DNA of 64,000 nt. It comes from Saxidomus purpurata. Lineage: Eukaryota; Mollusca; Bivalvia; Venerida; Veneridae. The position numbers and the translations under genes are program-made. Positions 47,521 through 60,735 of the stretch are shown one piece after another. The notes below the pieces were generated by a model. It was not told the DNA's origin. It did no database searches and saw only the letters and a program-made list of their open reading frames with translations. Each line of letters begins with the position of its first letter. Within the stretch, counting starts at the first letter, position 1. The stretch spans positions 5,616,947-5,680,946 of the forward strand of contig JAFMSR010000015.1 in NCBI GenBank assembly GCA_022818135.1. Direction: 5' to 3'.

Positions 47521-50244
47521 AGGGGACAAAATAAAATGTTTATTGAAATCTATCAAGGATACATTTTTATGTGCTTGCATGCATTTATATTTGAACATTC
47601 CTCGTATGGGCATCAGATTGCTTTACAGTTGTTGTTATGGTTTATATATTATAAAGTTTACATAGGATTCACTATGTTTCAAATATATATAGGTAAGACA
47701 GGGACGTTTCGTTTAAATATGAAACAGGAATAATGATACCAGTTTCTTTCATTTTATCGGTGAAAATGTACTTGGCATGATATACATATATAATAAAACA
47801 TGCTGTGCAAACATACATTAGAAGTAAGTCTTTCAAATCAACCTATTGTGAATTAACCAGGAAACGAAAGCGCGACGAACAATTATTAACTAGCCGAATT
47901 AAGAAATCACAGACTAATGCCAAATTACAAAATTACCATGCTTATTACAGAGGATGCAATTATTGCACGAAGAAAAGCACTGGCTAAATGAATAAAGATA
48001 ATATATTTCAACTTTAATCTTTTTCTTGAATATAATCTTGACAACCCTTTTGGTAAATTAACAGCCGAAATATCTCCATTTGAAAAAAATTGAGCCAGAG
48101 AAAATGGATGGTCTCAGTTTTTACAACACTTGTCATATAGAAAATGCAACTACAATACCTTTTCTACAACTGTATCGTAATAAAACGTAAACGCGGTTTA
48201 AGACAGGTTTGACCTATCATAGAAGCAACAGCTTCCGTATGGAATACGTTTGTATAAAGTTAAAGGCTATGCCGGCAGCTCCTGAAAATTGGAAGCTCAG
48301 TCGTCTGAGGCAAATGTTGACACTTTTAGGCAACAATGAAAGTAACGTTTTGCACTATTTTTCAAGGTTTGAAAATAGTCTTTGTAACCTCGATCGCTGA
48401 CTAGCCACAGTGAGATTGTGTTTTGACCGCGTTCAAACACTTCTTCATAGACACGAAGCAGACATGTCGTGCTCAAACCAAGGTCCACATATATGTGTGC
48501 TTTTGAAAGCAGGCTAATGAAAATTCTACCTGAGTGTACGTTACAGCTCAGTCTGTCCGATGACATATACAACACATGCGATGAAACCGAAAGTAGCATA
48601 ATGTGATGCACAGTGTGTGTCCGCCCAATGTGTATTCAAATATGTCCGTTGTGTGAATGATATACTATTTTTGTAATGAAATGCATTATCATTTGCCAAG
48701 CATGTATTACGAAAATGCATTTGAAAATGTCATTAATTGTTCTTATGTCACCAAACATTTCAAATGAAGGAAGCATGACTCAACGTCTGTACGTCCGTTT
48801 GTATGCCTGTCCTGCAAATACTCAGAATTGTTGAAAAAAACGATCGCATTTTGGCACAAGTTATCTAGCACTAGAAATTAAAGGACATATCGTATGGTTC
48901 AAGCTAAAACATTGAGATAACCCTACATAGAATTAAAATGTTAGAGAAAAAAAATCTGTTTTGTGATCATGTTGTACATTTCCTTTATGTATCCTGGTCT
49001 TTTAGTCTTAATGTTAACATTTGCTATTTTGTTGAATGTTACTTGTGGTAATATTAATTAAGAAGTTTGACAGATGCTGCATTAATATGTTCTACATTGT
49101 AGGGATGATCTAGACGTATTACATTTTTTTTGTTTCAAGTAACGGTGTGATGTATTTGAGATTAAATGAACTGACATTTACCCTGTAGCAAATATAGCTT
49201 CACTTTAACGCTCATTTTTCACAATTTGCTTTTTCCTCTGTCATTGTGCGATATTATTCTATGATAAAGCAATCTAGACCCGTGACAAAAACTGTTCGCT
49301 TAAAACGCTTAAATATCTTAACATTGGTCAACATTTTTAAATGTAAGCGTATATGCGAGTGAATTTGTTAGCAAACATTAGTGTCAGGTCGCGTTCATTG
49401 TGCGCATGCGTAGAAGGTGTTCTACCACAATGAAAACAAAGGCCGGGGACAGTGTTCTTTATTTTGAAAAACGAAGCAATTTTGATATCTTTATTTGATT
49501 CTTCTGTCAATGAGAGTGACACACCGCTTTTACTTTCTATTACTTCCTCCATGAAAATAGTTGAAAGAATGTTTTAAAAGCATCACAGCAAGAATAATAC
49601 CAAGAGTAATATTGTAGCTATGCTTGCATGCTTTAATGACGTCATTTACTCTCCGCAAAACCGCGAGTGTAGTAGTTTGCGTCAAAAACGCAGAAAACGC
49701 GGAAAAACTAAATTAGTGTCTCCGGTCTGACTAGAAAACTGTTGTGATCAAAACCGCGTAGGAAAATAGTTCTATACAGAACAGATACCTCGTTGATTAT
49801 TAGTAACAAAATATAAGAAATACAACAATATAATTATGCTATTCTGAAATGTTTTGATATTATTTAGATATGTTACTATATAATTTGTTAAAACAAAAGA
49901 CAGTTTAATTCGTAACAACTGGATATATGGAACTACTTGTTTGTATGTAAAGCGTTCGGCCGTAAGGAAGCTATACTCTGTTAAAAACATTGGATCCGAT
50001 TGAAAACCTAATCGACCCAAAAAGCAACATTTGCATTCTGATCCAAAAGGGTATTTGATATTTAAAAAAACTAAGAATCTTAAATATCGATGGAATGCAC
50101 AACTGGGTACACGTACGTCGGAACAAGTTCAGATGTCCTTTGTTTTTTAATATGTTTTATCATTTCACTCACAAGTTTATATATAAATCATTTTCTTAGT
50201 ATGAATAAATATATCTATATACACGAGACCTAGTCACACGTTGC

Positions 50245-50583
50245 TTAAGGTCCATTACTAAGGGAAAGTGAGGTGGCATTTTTTCATAGCCAGGAATAGA
50301 CTTAGGCAAGACACTAAATAATGAAGATTGGCAGGTCAAAATTTACAGAAGGTCTTATGAACTTAAAGAAATGTATGTGTATTATGTTGAAATTTCAGTG
50401 AATCGACAGAATGATCACCCAGGTCTTCTTAACTTTCTTCATAATTCATAGAAAAATAATACATTTATTGTGATTTATTTCGAATTTCTACATACCAACT
50501 TTCTTTTTCCAATAAAATGAAATAGTTTCTGTGCTTTTTAAAAGATATTCAAATTTTCACTTTCCTTAGTATTGGACCTTTAA
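50245..50583. mobile_element. TTAA-flanked MITE with clear terminal inverted repeats
   Basis: The left end TTAAGGTCCATTACTAAGG and right end CCTTAGTATTGGACCTTTAA are inverted repeats of about 18 bases flanked by TTAA on each side. The body differs from those of 23252-23769 and 31938-32472, but the termini are of the same family, so different non-autonomous bodies appear to share one set of ends. It lies within A2 and A1 lacks it. Confidence 0.75.
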
Positions 50584-51760
50584 GTTACTGCTAAGGATTT
50601 CAGCCGCAGATAAATCACACTTTGTCAGCCCTGGGGTGTTTTAATTATAATATTTATCAAAGTTCAGAAGAAAGATCATCAAAAATCTAAGCAAACGTTG
50701 CATGATAAAAAATATTTACGAATACTTTAATAAGACTCACATTTAGAAAAAGAATGTTAAAAATCTTCCGTAAGTCAAAGTTCACCTTTCTGACAACCAA
50801 AAGTTAAATTGGATATGTGAACAAATGTATAACATTAGCGACTATAATATCTTTAAACAAAACCAATACGTACGAGGTGTTTGTATTCTAGCTTACTATT
50901 TAATTCATGTATTCAAAAACATGAATAACATCTTGTCATACTTACCTTAAAACTATGTTCAAGTTGTATAGTAATATTCTTCCACTCGAATATATAGAAT
51001 ATATTCAAATTAATGTGTTTCTAAAAAAAGTATAAATGTTTCGAAAATTCTACTCCTTTTTATACAGTCATTCAGAGAAAAACATCAACATTTACACAAT
51101 CGTAGCATCACCAAATAACACTAGAAACAACGTGCATGAAGTCTAGATACCTAACGAGACAGCTCTACCTTTGAGTAAATGTGACTGCTGTCTACTTTAT
51201 CGATAACCAATAGTTATAATGTGTAGTTATAGTGATAATGTTAACTTTTATGAAAATCACGCGCTAAACTCATCTATGCTAGTTTGTGAACATAAGAAAT
51301 ATTTTAGTAACTTAAATTTCATAAACGTATATATATGTGAACATATAAATATTGTATTTTACAGACATACAAAAATGTTGTACAAACAACAAAAATGAGA
51401 AGACACGTTTTGCTTCGTTACTATTACTATTCAATTGTTTTTCAAGTGTCCCACACACAGTATGTGCTGATACAAAAATTTAATTTCTTCGTCAATGAAA
51501 ATATGGAATTTGATGTGCTAGAAAGGTTAAGATGCATCAACCTGTTATTTATTTCCTCAGTACTTTTCAAATTTTATAAATCATTCAACCTGCAACTTTA
51601 AAAAAAATAATCAAATAACACAAAGCGGTTGATGGGAAGAACATTTACATAAAACTTCTATCCGAGTCCCTCCTCTGATAATTTGAGTTGGAGAAACGGG
51701 AAGTTTCAGTAAATTTGGCAGAGTGAGATACATTGTCGTCTATCTAGTTTATACACTGAA

Positions 51761-53138
51761 CCGAATTTCTAAACGTCTATTTTTTAAGATTCAGTTATAA
51801 GTAGAGTATTTTATGAAAGGACTTAAAATTTAGAACTCCAGAGTTATTCATAGATATCGCGCATGCTAATCCGACACAAAGACTTAACGTTAAAATCGCG
51901 ATTTTCAACGTCAAATTGAAACTGTAAAATCAATAGCTGTGTACTCATCATCTTTTTTAAAAAATGCGGGAACGGATGCTTGTAATTTTTTTTACCTGGT
52001 CTTATAGAGCTCCTTTTTACTAGCTGACCACTGTCCTCTGTGTTTTTCTCGTACCCTGGCTTTTATCAAAAGAGTTTCTGATACCAAGAATTAACATATA
52101 AAATCGAATGTTATAAACGTCAAAATGAGCAGGCGGGACATTTTTCTCAACAACGATAAATTTCGAATTAGAATACTAGTTGTAATGCGATTTGCTTCAA
52201 ATTTACAATGCTTAAATTTCAAAACAATACTATAATGCCATTTTATTCATAAGTCAATATCGTACATATTTCGTACATTTTAAAGACTATGAACTATTGG
52301 CATAACGATTTCAAGCGCACATTGTTACAAAACGGGACATTTTTTCTCCACACGTAATTTCAGTTATGAAATAACAAGTTTACAGGCAAATTCTACAAAT
52401 CTGTGTTTACGCATAGAAGACAAAAACACTATAAAAGATTTTAAAATTTCATACTGTTTGAAATTAAATTTAAACAGATTAAGGAACATACCATCTCCGT
52501 GTTTATGTTTTCGGAACGTTATTTTAAAGATCTTACGCAATTTCGATAAATACTTAAATAAGCATTACGGTCAGGACGTCATTTCATGTCATATGGTCTT
52601 TTCCCGGTCAAAAGTACAAGTGGTTTCTGAATATCATTTACAAATATAAGGAAATTAGATTTTCATGTTACATCTTACGCAACGATATGTTCAGGTATTT
52701 CGTTAGTTTTTGCATCCTCTGTCACATCTTGTATATAATTTGAACACAAAACCAAATAGTATACCACAGGAATCAGGCATTTATTATGAACAAACTCGTA
52801 TATACTTTTATGCATTTATGTTTTTAAAATAGCACTATGTAAGCTGATACTTTCCGACAGGTAGTGTATTTTACGTTGTGCTGGGTTAGCATGCGCGACG
52901 TCAAAGTGCTCTATCGAAATTTACCAAAAAAGTGATATTTTACTGTCAAGGTTGACCGCGCGAGACGATGACTACGATCTGCGACTTTTGGCACGCGAAT
53001 CACGTGTATCGTGAATTTAGCGCTAAACATTAGTTCAATGTTCTAAACTCCGAATGTCCAACTCGAAACAAAAGAAAAAACGGCAAGAATGGTCACTGAA
53101 TAGCGGGCGGGCTAGAGCCGTCGGCATTACCTCGATTT
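51761..53138. other. intergenic, no supported gene
   Basis: No gene is visible. The segment from about 51760 (ACTGAACCGAATTTCTAA) has a short echo at 53192 (ACTGAACAGAATTTCTAA). Confidence 0.45.
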
Positions 53139-53320
53139 ACTGATTTTGTAAATTAAATATCAAATTCGACAGAATGTGAAAGATAATACACTGAACAGAA
53201 TTTCTAATCGTCCACTTGATGTTTGATTTAGATATAAGAATAAAATATTTAACATATTATTATATTTAATATCTTTTCTCACATTCTGCCGAAATTGATG
53301 AATTGATTTACAAAATCAGT
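53139..53320. mobile_element. 182-bp inverted-repeat element (foldback MITE-like) beside the gap
   Basis: ACTGATTTTGTAAATTAAAT, then TTCGACAGAATGTGAAAGAT, on the left is mirrored by TCTTTTCTCACATTCTGCCG, then GATTTACAAAATCAGT, on the right. Arms are about 55 bases with small mismatches and the spacer is AT-rich. The scaffold gap starts 8 bases after the right end. Confidence 0.7.
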
Positions 53321-53328
53321 CATACATG

Positions 53329-53828
53329 NNNNNNNNNNNNNNNNNNNNNNNNNNNNNNNNNNNNNNNNNNNNNNNNNNNNNNNNNNNNNNNNNNNNNNNN
53401 NNNNNNNNNNNNNNNNNNNNNNNNNNNNNNNNNNNNNNNNNNNNNNNNNNNNNNNNNNNNNNNNNNNNNNNNNNNNNNNNNNNNNNNNNNNNNNNNNNNN
53501 NNNNNNNNNNNNNNNNNNNNNNNNNNNNNNNNNNNNNNNNNNNNNNNNNNNNNNNNNNNNNNNNNNNNNNNNNNNNNNNNNNNNNNNNNNNNNNNNNNNN
53601 NNNNNNNNNNNNNNNNNNNNNNNNNNNNNNNNNNNNNNNNNNNNNNNNNNNNNNNNNNNNNNNNNNNNNNNNNNNNNNNNNNNNNNNNNNNNNNNNNNNN
53701 NNNNNNNNNNNNNNNNNNNNNNNNNNNNNNNNNNNNNNNNNNNNNNNNNNNNNNNNNNNNNNNNNNNNNNNNNNNNNNNNNNNNNNNNNNNNNNNNNNNN
53801 NNNNNNNNNNNNNNNNNNNNNNNNNNNN
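53329..53828. other. assembly gap, 500 N
   Basis: Exactly 500 N, a conventional placeholder length, so the true gap size is unknown. Frames reported across it have no meaning. Confidence 0.99.
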
Positions 53829-54530
53829 GAATATTTATTTCATGTTTTCATTATAGATTATGTTACTTGACGAAATAGATCAACAACCTAAATATCACAA
53901 GATACAACATTTAATCGTGTCATTTCTTTGTAATGTTTTGAATTCACCTCATACTAAAGACTAAATGCTACGGGAATCGCTGACATATCATGTTCAGAAT
54001 TCCTCCTATCCGGCAATAGCTTGTTGCTGATTGACAATGCGTTGTAAGGCTATGTGTTTTCCCAATCAGATCGTCATTATGTTAATGAGACATTAGCTTC
54101 TTTTTATCGCGTGTTTCCTTCTTAGCGTGTCTAACCTACTTATGGTTATTACCCTGACAAACGATCACACTATAATAGGATGTTGCTCTGCTAAATTTGA
54201 AAACAAAGACATTAGTTTCGAATTGGTTCATATGCATATTTGACGCTGTTATCCAGAAAATCAAAATTCGAATCTCATGGGAAAGAAACATATATTTGGT
54301 TGGGAGTTTAAAGAGTTGTTAAATTTTTTGAGCTTTCCGTGTTTTTGAACTGTGTTCAATCAATAATTTTAACAACTTATGTAAACTGAATACTGTATAG
54401 TAATGTAACTACAAGTTATGATTTTTTGTGATTATTAAACACTTGAAGTATTTAAAATTAGTGTGATCTGTATTTTAAATGATATTCCTTGAATGCTCTT
54501 ACATGTTTACCTGTGATATAAAGGATAATT
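53829..54530. other. intergenic, no supported gene
   Basis: Nothing recognisable. Confidence 0.5.
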
Positions 54531-54668
54531 GTTGGTTTCGGTGAAATATCACGTTATAATTTCAAGGCCAGCAAAAGTGATTATTTCACGAGTGGTGCAG
54601 CCACGTGAGAAAATAACTACTTTTGGTGCTCACGAGTGAAATTATCGTGATATAACATCGATACCAAC
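54531..54668. repeat. 138-bp imperfect palindrome
   Basis: GTTGGTTTCGGTGAAATATC on the left mirrors GATATAACATCGATACCAAC on the right. The arms continue with ATAATTTCA/GAAATTAT, AGCAAAAGTGATTATTT/AAATAACTACTTTTGGTGCT and CACGAGTGG/CCACGTG. The centre is GTGG-TGCAG-CCAC. It has more mismatches than the other long palindromes. Confidence 0.7.
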
Positions 54669-55499
54669 AAATTTTCTGTTTATTTTATGTCTATAACTCT
54701 ACTTTTGTTGAGTTTGTTTCAATAAAATGTCTAAAATCGCGGGAACTGTCATCAGAAAGCATAACAAATATGACGTCATTTTAACGACGTCATCGTCGTA
54801 TGGTTTCCTGCGTTCATTACTCTCGGTATATATTTTGACGTTAAACCGAAAAACATTTTGATAACGATAAATGAAACAGGAGTTTATCAGGATATAATCC
54901 ACTGTTATAATTTGATAAACCACCGAAAAACATAAGGAAAAATGATCAAAACTTGGATATTGATGTAAAAGGTGACAAGACGCATAACAATATCCTATCA
55001 AAGTATACATACATTTTTTAAAAGAAGAAACAAATAAATTGGACATGTACTATCCAATTCGTCACTTCCTAAGCCCGTTTGGTCATTCACAGCATTGCAA
55101 GGCACTGTGCGTTCAAAGCGAACCAAGCGATGTGTCCAAAAATGTACTTTCAATTTTATTATTTTTGGCCTGGGCGTATATTTAAAACCACGTTTACATA
55201 CATCTTATATTTCAATTGTGTAAATAGTTAGTAAATCTATGCCATATGAAGCATGCATTCCTCGATAGCCCATATCAAGCTGTTGTTTAAATGTAGCATA
55301 TGATAAGACCATATTACACATCTTCGAAAGATTTCAATATAGTTCAAAGCTTACGGGTTCCATTGCACAGTTTTTTTCATGGATTTATGTTTTAGACGTT
55401 ACTGCACTGTAAACGTCAACTTACGCTGATACCATTTGATATGCATAGTTATGTGCACCACGGAAAAGCACTTATATTAACGAAACGTACGGAGTTTGA

Positions 55500-55550
55500 T
55501 ATAATAATAATGATGATAATAATGATAAAAATATTGATGATAATATTAGT
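55500..55550 (+). repeat. imperfect (ATA/ATG)n trinucleotide run
   Basis: About 50 bases of ATAATAATGATGATAATAAT-type sequence starting exactly where the A3/A1 match ends. Confidence 0.7.
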
Positions 55551-57849
55551 AGAAAAATAGAGTCTGGCAAATAAATCCAGTTTGGACAGTGCTACAGTAA
55601 TTAAACTTGGGTATTTAATTAGGTTGATCTAATGGGGACCTTCATGTGCTCGTGGAATATTGCTTTTGGCACCTCAGGGTCAATGTCACTTTTTAAAAAT
55701 AAAAATCTGTTTCTGGAATAACTTACTGTCTGAACAGTTTACATTTGACGATTAATATCAACTTTAGTTTGCAAGTGGTTCCATCTTTAAAATGAAAATT
55801 GGTTTATTTAGGTTGCTCTCATAGAGAACTAATATCGTTACCATTCAACCCTTGGAGTCACTAAGTTATGTAAGTCACAAGGTAATTGAAGCTATAAAAA
55901 CGGTTTTTGGTCAAATACTTGTCTTTGAATAAAGCTATGAAAATGGGGACACTTTGGATCAAAGGAAATGTTCATGTTACTTAAAATAGACAAAATGTCT
56001 CCAATCATTTCTTTACTTTAAAAAGGGGTTCAGCCGTGTCTTAGCCTTAAGTTTTGCTTGTGACCAATTTTTGGTAATTGACTTTTTGGTCGTTTTACCT
56101 TTGACCACTTTTTTGTCATTTTGACCTATTTTGACCAGTTTGGTCATGGTTACTTGGTCAATTTCTCCAGATTAGTATAAAAGAGGTGTTTTTTTAACAA
56201 TCTTGGTCACTTAAGTTCCAGAATTTCAAAGGGCAGCACGTTGATAGTTTTTCTTGCAGTAATCATACAGAATGAACAGTCTACTGAGTATTGAAGTAAG
56301 AATTCAAAGACTAGATCTTATTTAATTACTGAGAATTATTATTGAAAAAAGATTTAAAGCTACAAGTAAATTTAAAGCATTGTGATATTGTTGTAGACAT
56401 CTTTTGTGGAGTGACCCTTGCTGAACCGTGCAGGTTATCATCTTGCAGTATTATTATGGAAAGCCAAAACTGTCATAAATGTTAAAAGGAGAATAAATAG
56501 TAAATTCAAACGATTTAGTCATGATGACCTAGTCTTCACTTTAAAACTTATAATTTTAGATGGAATTAAGTCAACATCAGTGTTGATCTACATCTTGTGT
56601 TTTCTGAAGTATGGAGAGCCACTGTGGTCTTAAGTAATAATGAAAATTTAATCATCTATATAAGCTTTGAAATATAACTGTTTTTGTTATTTAAAGTACG
56701 TTGCATTTTAAATATGTGCTGCTATTTTAGAATATAAATAGAAGTTACAGACTGAAACAGGTTACAGTGTCATTTATTAAAATTCGTTTAACTGTTATTC
56801 GTTTTGTGGTTTCTCAGAGATCTCAAATACCAGTTTAGCAAGATGTAACACCAAGGCCAAGTCAGGAATACAGAGCCCAAGCTACAGCTTCCATTGATGA
56901 CAAGACTCTATAATTCCTTAAAGTTGATAGAACTTAAAGGATATTTGCTTTGAAAGTGTCGGACACATTTATATTTAAACGCTACCATATAATAGACAAA
57001 GTCACAATCTACCACAACCCCAAAGTCGTAAAATATAGTAATATAAAACTATATATATAAAACTATGTTCCAAGAGTTATAAAAATATAAAAATAAAGAT
57101 TGAAATAAAAATTAACTTTAAAAACCTTCTTTACTCTAGAAGATTTCACTTTCATAGACGTTCATTTTTATATGTGTTAACACTTTCGGACGAAAATTAT
57201 AAAAAAAAAACTAAATATTGTCGAAAACCTTTTCTATTAAATGATTGATCAAAATTAGGGGCTGGATATTAACCATAAGCATAAATACTGTAAAATAACA
57301 CTATAAACCTTGCTTAAAAAGCTTGTTTCATTCAAAAAGGCCATTTCAAGCTTCTTTCTTCAATGTCAACTTCTTCCCACCCTCTTGATGCCCATCAAAA
57401 ATATATACAAGGATCCAGTATAAGATATTATATCTGAACAATAATATGCCAAGGTCTTAACGCTCATGCGATGTTTTTAGTGTAAGATTTATTTAACAAA
57501 AAGTGTTAATAGCAAATAACTTTAATTACGCCCATTTTCTCGCAACACTGGACGAATCTCCTGCCGAAGTCGACAGGTGTTCAAAATTGACACATATTGT
57601 GACATGAAAACTGTGGATCCGTTTGAAACTTACCAGACATTCCTATTTCCTTCTAATTGATCAGATTATTTCGGTCTTGTTAAAATGCCATACGATGACA
57701 AATTGTTACAGAAAAAGGTATGTGAATATGAAAAAGTAAAGCAAACATATTTGGAATATTTAAAACAGATAGTTGGCGCAAATTTAAGTATATGAAAATG
57801 ATTGATGGCTATATTTTTATAGTAAACATAAATGTTGTTCAGTCGGAAG

Positions 57850-57935
57850 GCTCAAATTTAACAAGGTGAGGGAGAAAAAGACATGGACCGGGATTCCCTT
57901 GCAAAGTTGTGCTATTCCGACTGAGCTTACCGTCC
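57850..57935 (-). repeat. tRNA-like SINE remnant, paralogue of the one in A1
   Basis: On the minus strand GACGGTAAGCTCAGTCGGAA keeps the A box, while the B box is not recognisable. It is collinear with 31750-31830. Confidence 0.5.
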
Positions 57936-58070
57936 ATAAATATCTATCGCGGCATGTGTATCAGGAAAACAAACTTAATCCTTGTTTTTCTTATAAATAT
58001 GTTACTCTTATTATTTACATTTATTCACTGATCGAGAAAGTATAAATAGGCTACACTTATAATAAACATT

Positions 58071-59849
58071 TATTTGGAGGTAACCGCATATTATGTTGAT
58101 AGTAACTGTTATGAGTTATATACGTACTTAAATCATTTACCCATTCAAGAAAACCTGAACGCTGAGTATTTTATCGTCTTTTTTTAGTCTCATTATATAA
58201 GTCCGTGGATAAATGAAAAAAATATTATCGTATAACAAATCTAGTAAAATGACGAAAAGGACCGAAAAACAAATATTGCCGACCGAAACAGCTTGTTTTT
58301 CTAAAGATAACACTATATCGCTGGTTGTGATTGTCTCTTTAGGTCTGCATGAGCTGTTTTTCAGTCAATAATCAGTCTCGGTTGTTTATAATAATATAAG
58401 GTATTTTTCGGTTGTTTTCGGTAATTCTATGTACCCTGTATTATCCATTCAGAAGGTGCCTACAGCGTAAATTGCTCATTTCAAAAATATTTATACATTC
58501 TACTCGTCATTTCATTGGAGGTTACGAACTTCCGGGCAAAAGCGAGCTTAAAACGGCTGCGCAGAAAAAGAACATTCTAAATTTAGATAAAATGTAAACG
58601 CCCAAAGTGATCGTGCTTATCATCGTTCGCATCGTACACCGTGTGCGATTCGGAATAGCTTATTATAGTGTATTTATTGAACGTGCAGTGCGCGTTTATA
58701 GTGCTTACATCATGCTTGTATCGTACACATGTCTTATATTGATAATGAGCATTGACTTTCAGCTGGTAAAATAGTTGATCAAAATGTGTGTTAAAGTAAA
58801 ACATTTGGCAAGTAAATGTTGCATACATAGATTAGCGTCTCTGAAATTTTACATTATTCAAATCTTAAGAATCAATGATAGTTGTAGTTTGATGTCATTT
58901 AGTGTGAGTGGCATAGTCTTAACATTTTATTTCCATTTCAGATAATTACAACGGATGAAAGAGATAAGTTTCTTCCTCTTTTTTGTGTTATTCTGTGTGT
59001 ATGTGTCTGGCATGCATTAATCATCTAAGTTAAAAAAATCAATTCTTCTCTATAATCATTTACATATCTTTTTCTGCAAATATTTTAGCAGTGTAAATTA
59101 TTTCCTTAAACAAGGACTTTATAAGAACAAAAAAGAGACTGACAGAAACACTCGACGTGTTAATGCCCTTAAAACAATTTGTACATTATTGTATCCTTTA
59201 TTCCTGGTTAAATGTCCACATTTCTTTCTTCATGAACCACTTTAAGGTTTCAAGTCTGTATTATCCCAGTGTCATGCCTTGCATGTAGACTGGAAGTTTC
59301 TATTAGGGTGTCAAATGTTTTCATTTGACGTGTGGCTTAAGATGAGTTACATTCCAACAAGTTATTGTTTAGATGCCATTAGCAAATTTATATCCCCAAT
59401 AAAGTTATCTACATTTTAGATTGGTAATGATTGGCAATTAATGACGACTAGTCGATAATCTAATTTCAAAATTGATTGTTAACACTGTTTTGCTTTTGGA
59501 TACGAGTTTCATGATCACTAGATACATCAGCTAACAGGGGATCCATGTAATTTTTACGAAACAACATATGGCAGAAATCAATACAGGAGTCATCGTTCAG
59601 GTAGCCTACACAGTGTTTACTTTAATATTACTAAAGAAGAATATACACAGAACATTTTTAAGTGTCCTATTCCCCTAAACTTGGTCAAACTATTTTTCAA
59701 TAGCAACTGACACTATGTCTCGATGTTTTGTATTTCACCGATGGCATACGTTGTTTGGTTACTGTTTGGTTGAGGTATATCACTTTTTAACATATGTATC
59801 ATGTATCACTTCATAAATAACACTTTACAAACGAATTATAATTATAAAA
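58071..59849. other. intergenic, no supported gene
   Basis: No gene or element recognised. Frames at 58412-58597 and 58583-58828 overlap on opposite strands and show no motif. Confidence 0.45.
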
Positions 59850-59851
59850 TA

Positions 59852-60733
59852 CAGTAAAACCTCGATTAATCGAGGTCGCAAGGGGAAGAGTAAAATGCAT
59901 GAGTTATCCGAGTTCTCGAGTTTCCGAGCCATGGACATTCAACAAGTTTTTTCTGCATAAGCAAACGATAGCAATGAAACAGCTTTGAAACAAAGAAAAG
60001 GCACATTTCTTCCAGTCACGACCCTTTTTAATTTCCATGATGGCATTGTATTTAAACTCAATGTTCTTCGTCTCCAACTTGCGTTTCGTTCCTGTTTTGG
60101 TTTTCTGCCTGTCCGATCTTGCTATACCCCCGAGATCGGGTCCTTCGTTCGATGTTTATTTCTATGATTTATTCATGTTTATTCTATAATTCTAGAACGA
60201 ATATGCAGTTTAGGATTTTCTCTCAAGCTTTATCATCAAACGTCTATTCAGCCTCAAAATTTTCATCTCATCATTAAGTTCTCGAAATTTAAAACTCGCA
60301 AACATAATTTTCTTTATTTTCTTATTATTCAATAAAAGTAACAGGTGGCTGTAATTAAACATGATTTAAGACATTTTAAATGTGCGAATAACATTTTATA
60401 CACTTTAGCCACTGGACGTCCGATTAGAACAATCAATTAACAATTGAAGTTTTTCCATGACTAGTCAAAATAATGATGCGCCACCGGAGGTGAAAAACAT
60501 CTGATAATCAGTGACCTCGAGTTGCCTCAGGTTATTTAGTAAGAAATCTACCTGGCGGGACCAAAGATGTTCCTCCAGTTATCTCAGTTATCTGGGTTCT
60601 CGAGTTATCGATGCTCGAGTCATCAATAGTATTTTCTCGTTAAACATATACGCAAAATTGCCGGACCGACAGGAGTCCTCGAGTTATCCGGGGTTCTCCA
60701 ATTATCGATGCTCCAGTTAACGAAGTTTTACTG
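59852..60733. mobile_element. pogo/Tigger-like non-autonomous DNA transposon, 882 bp, with TA target duplication
   Basis: The left end CAGTAAAACCTCGATTAATC and the right end TTAACGAAGTTTTACTG are imperfect inverted repeats and are flanked by TA on both sides (59850-59851, 60734-60735). Near each end are runs of GAGTTATCC/GAGTTCTCGAG/GAGTTATCGATGC motifs, probably subterminal transposase-binding repeats. The interior shows no transposase. Frames at 59985-60167 and 60511-60720 are unsupported. Confidence 0.8.
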
Positions 60734-60735
60734 TA

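Larger units (their letters stand above)
44690..51760 (+). repeat. segmental duplication block A2
   Basis: Collinear, same-orientation match to A1. 44690-45130 corresponds to 32570-33070, 46030-46120 to 36060-36185, 47620-48500 to 36210-37070, 50590-51320 to 37575-38290, and 51610-51755 to 38600-38740. Extra DNA in A2 relative to A1 includes the TG element, the mariner copy and the TTAA element at 50245. GATTTCAGCCGCAGATAAAT (37580 and 50597) is an example of an exact shared run. Confidence 0.8.
55080..58070 (+). repeat. segmental duplication block A3 (partial)
   Basis: 55285-55500 matches 30695-30925 (shared CATATGATAAGA-CATATTACA, GCTTACG-G-T-CATT-CACA and ACGAAACGTACGGAG-TGAT phrases). 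57840-58060 matches 31740-31925 plus 32465-32505 (CGACTGAGCTTACCG-CCA; AACAAACTTAATCCT). About 2.3 kb between the two matching parts (55500-57840) has no partner in A1 and holds no recognisable gene. Confidence 0.65.

Noticed and set aside
53303..53878. 191- and 176-codon frames
   Set aside because: They run through the 500-N assembly gap and consist mostly of unknown residues.
54699..55046. 115-codon frame on the minus strand
   Set aside because: No recognisable domain, no splice or polyA context, and it lies beside a decayed palindrome in repeat-like sequence. Long enough to notice, not enough to call.
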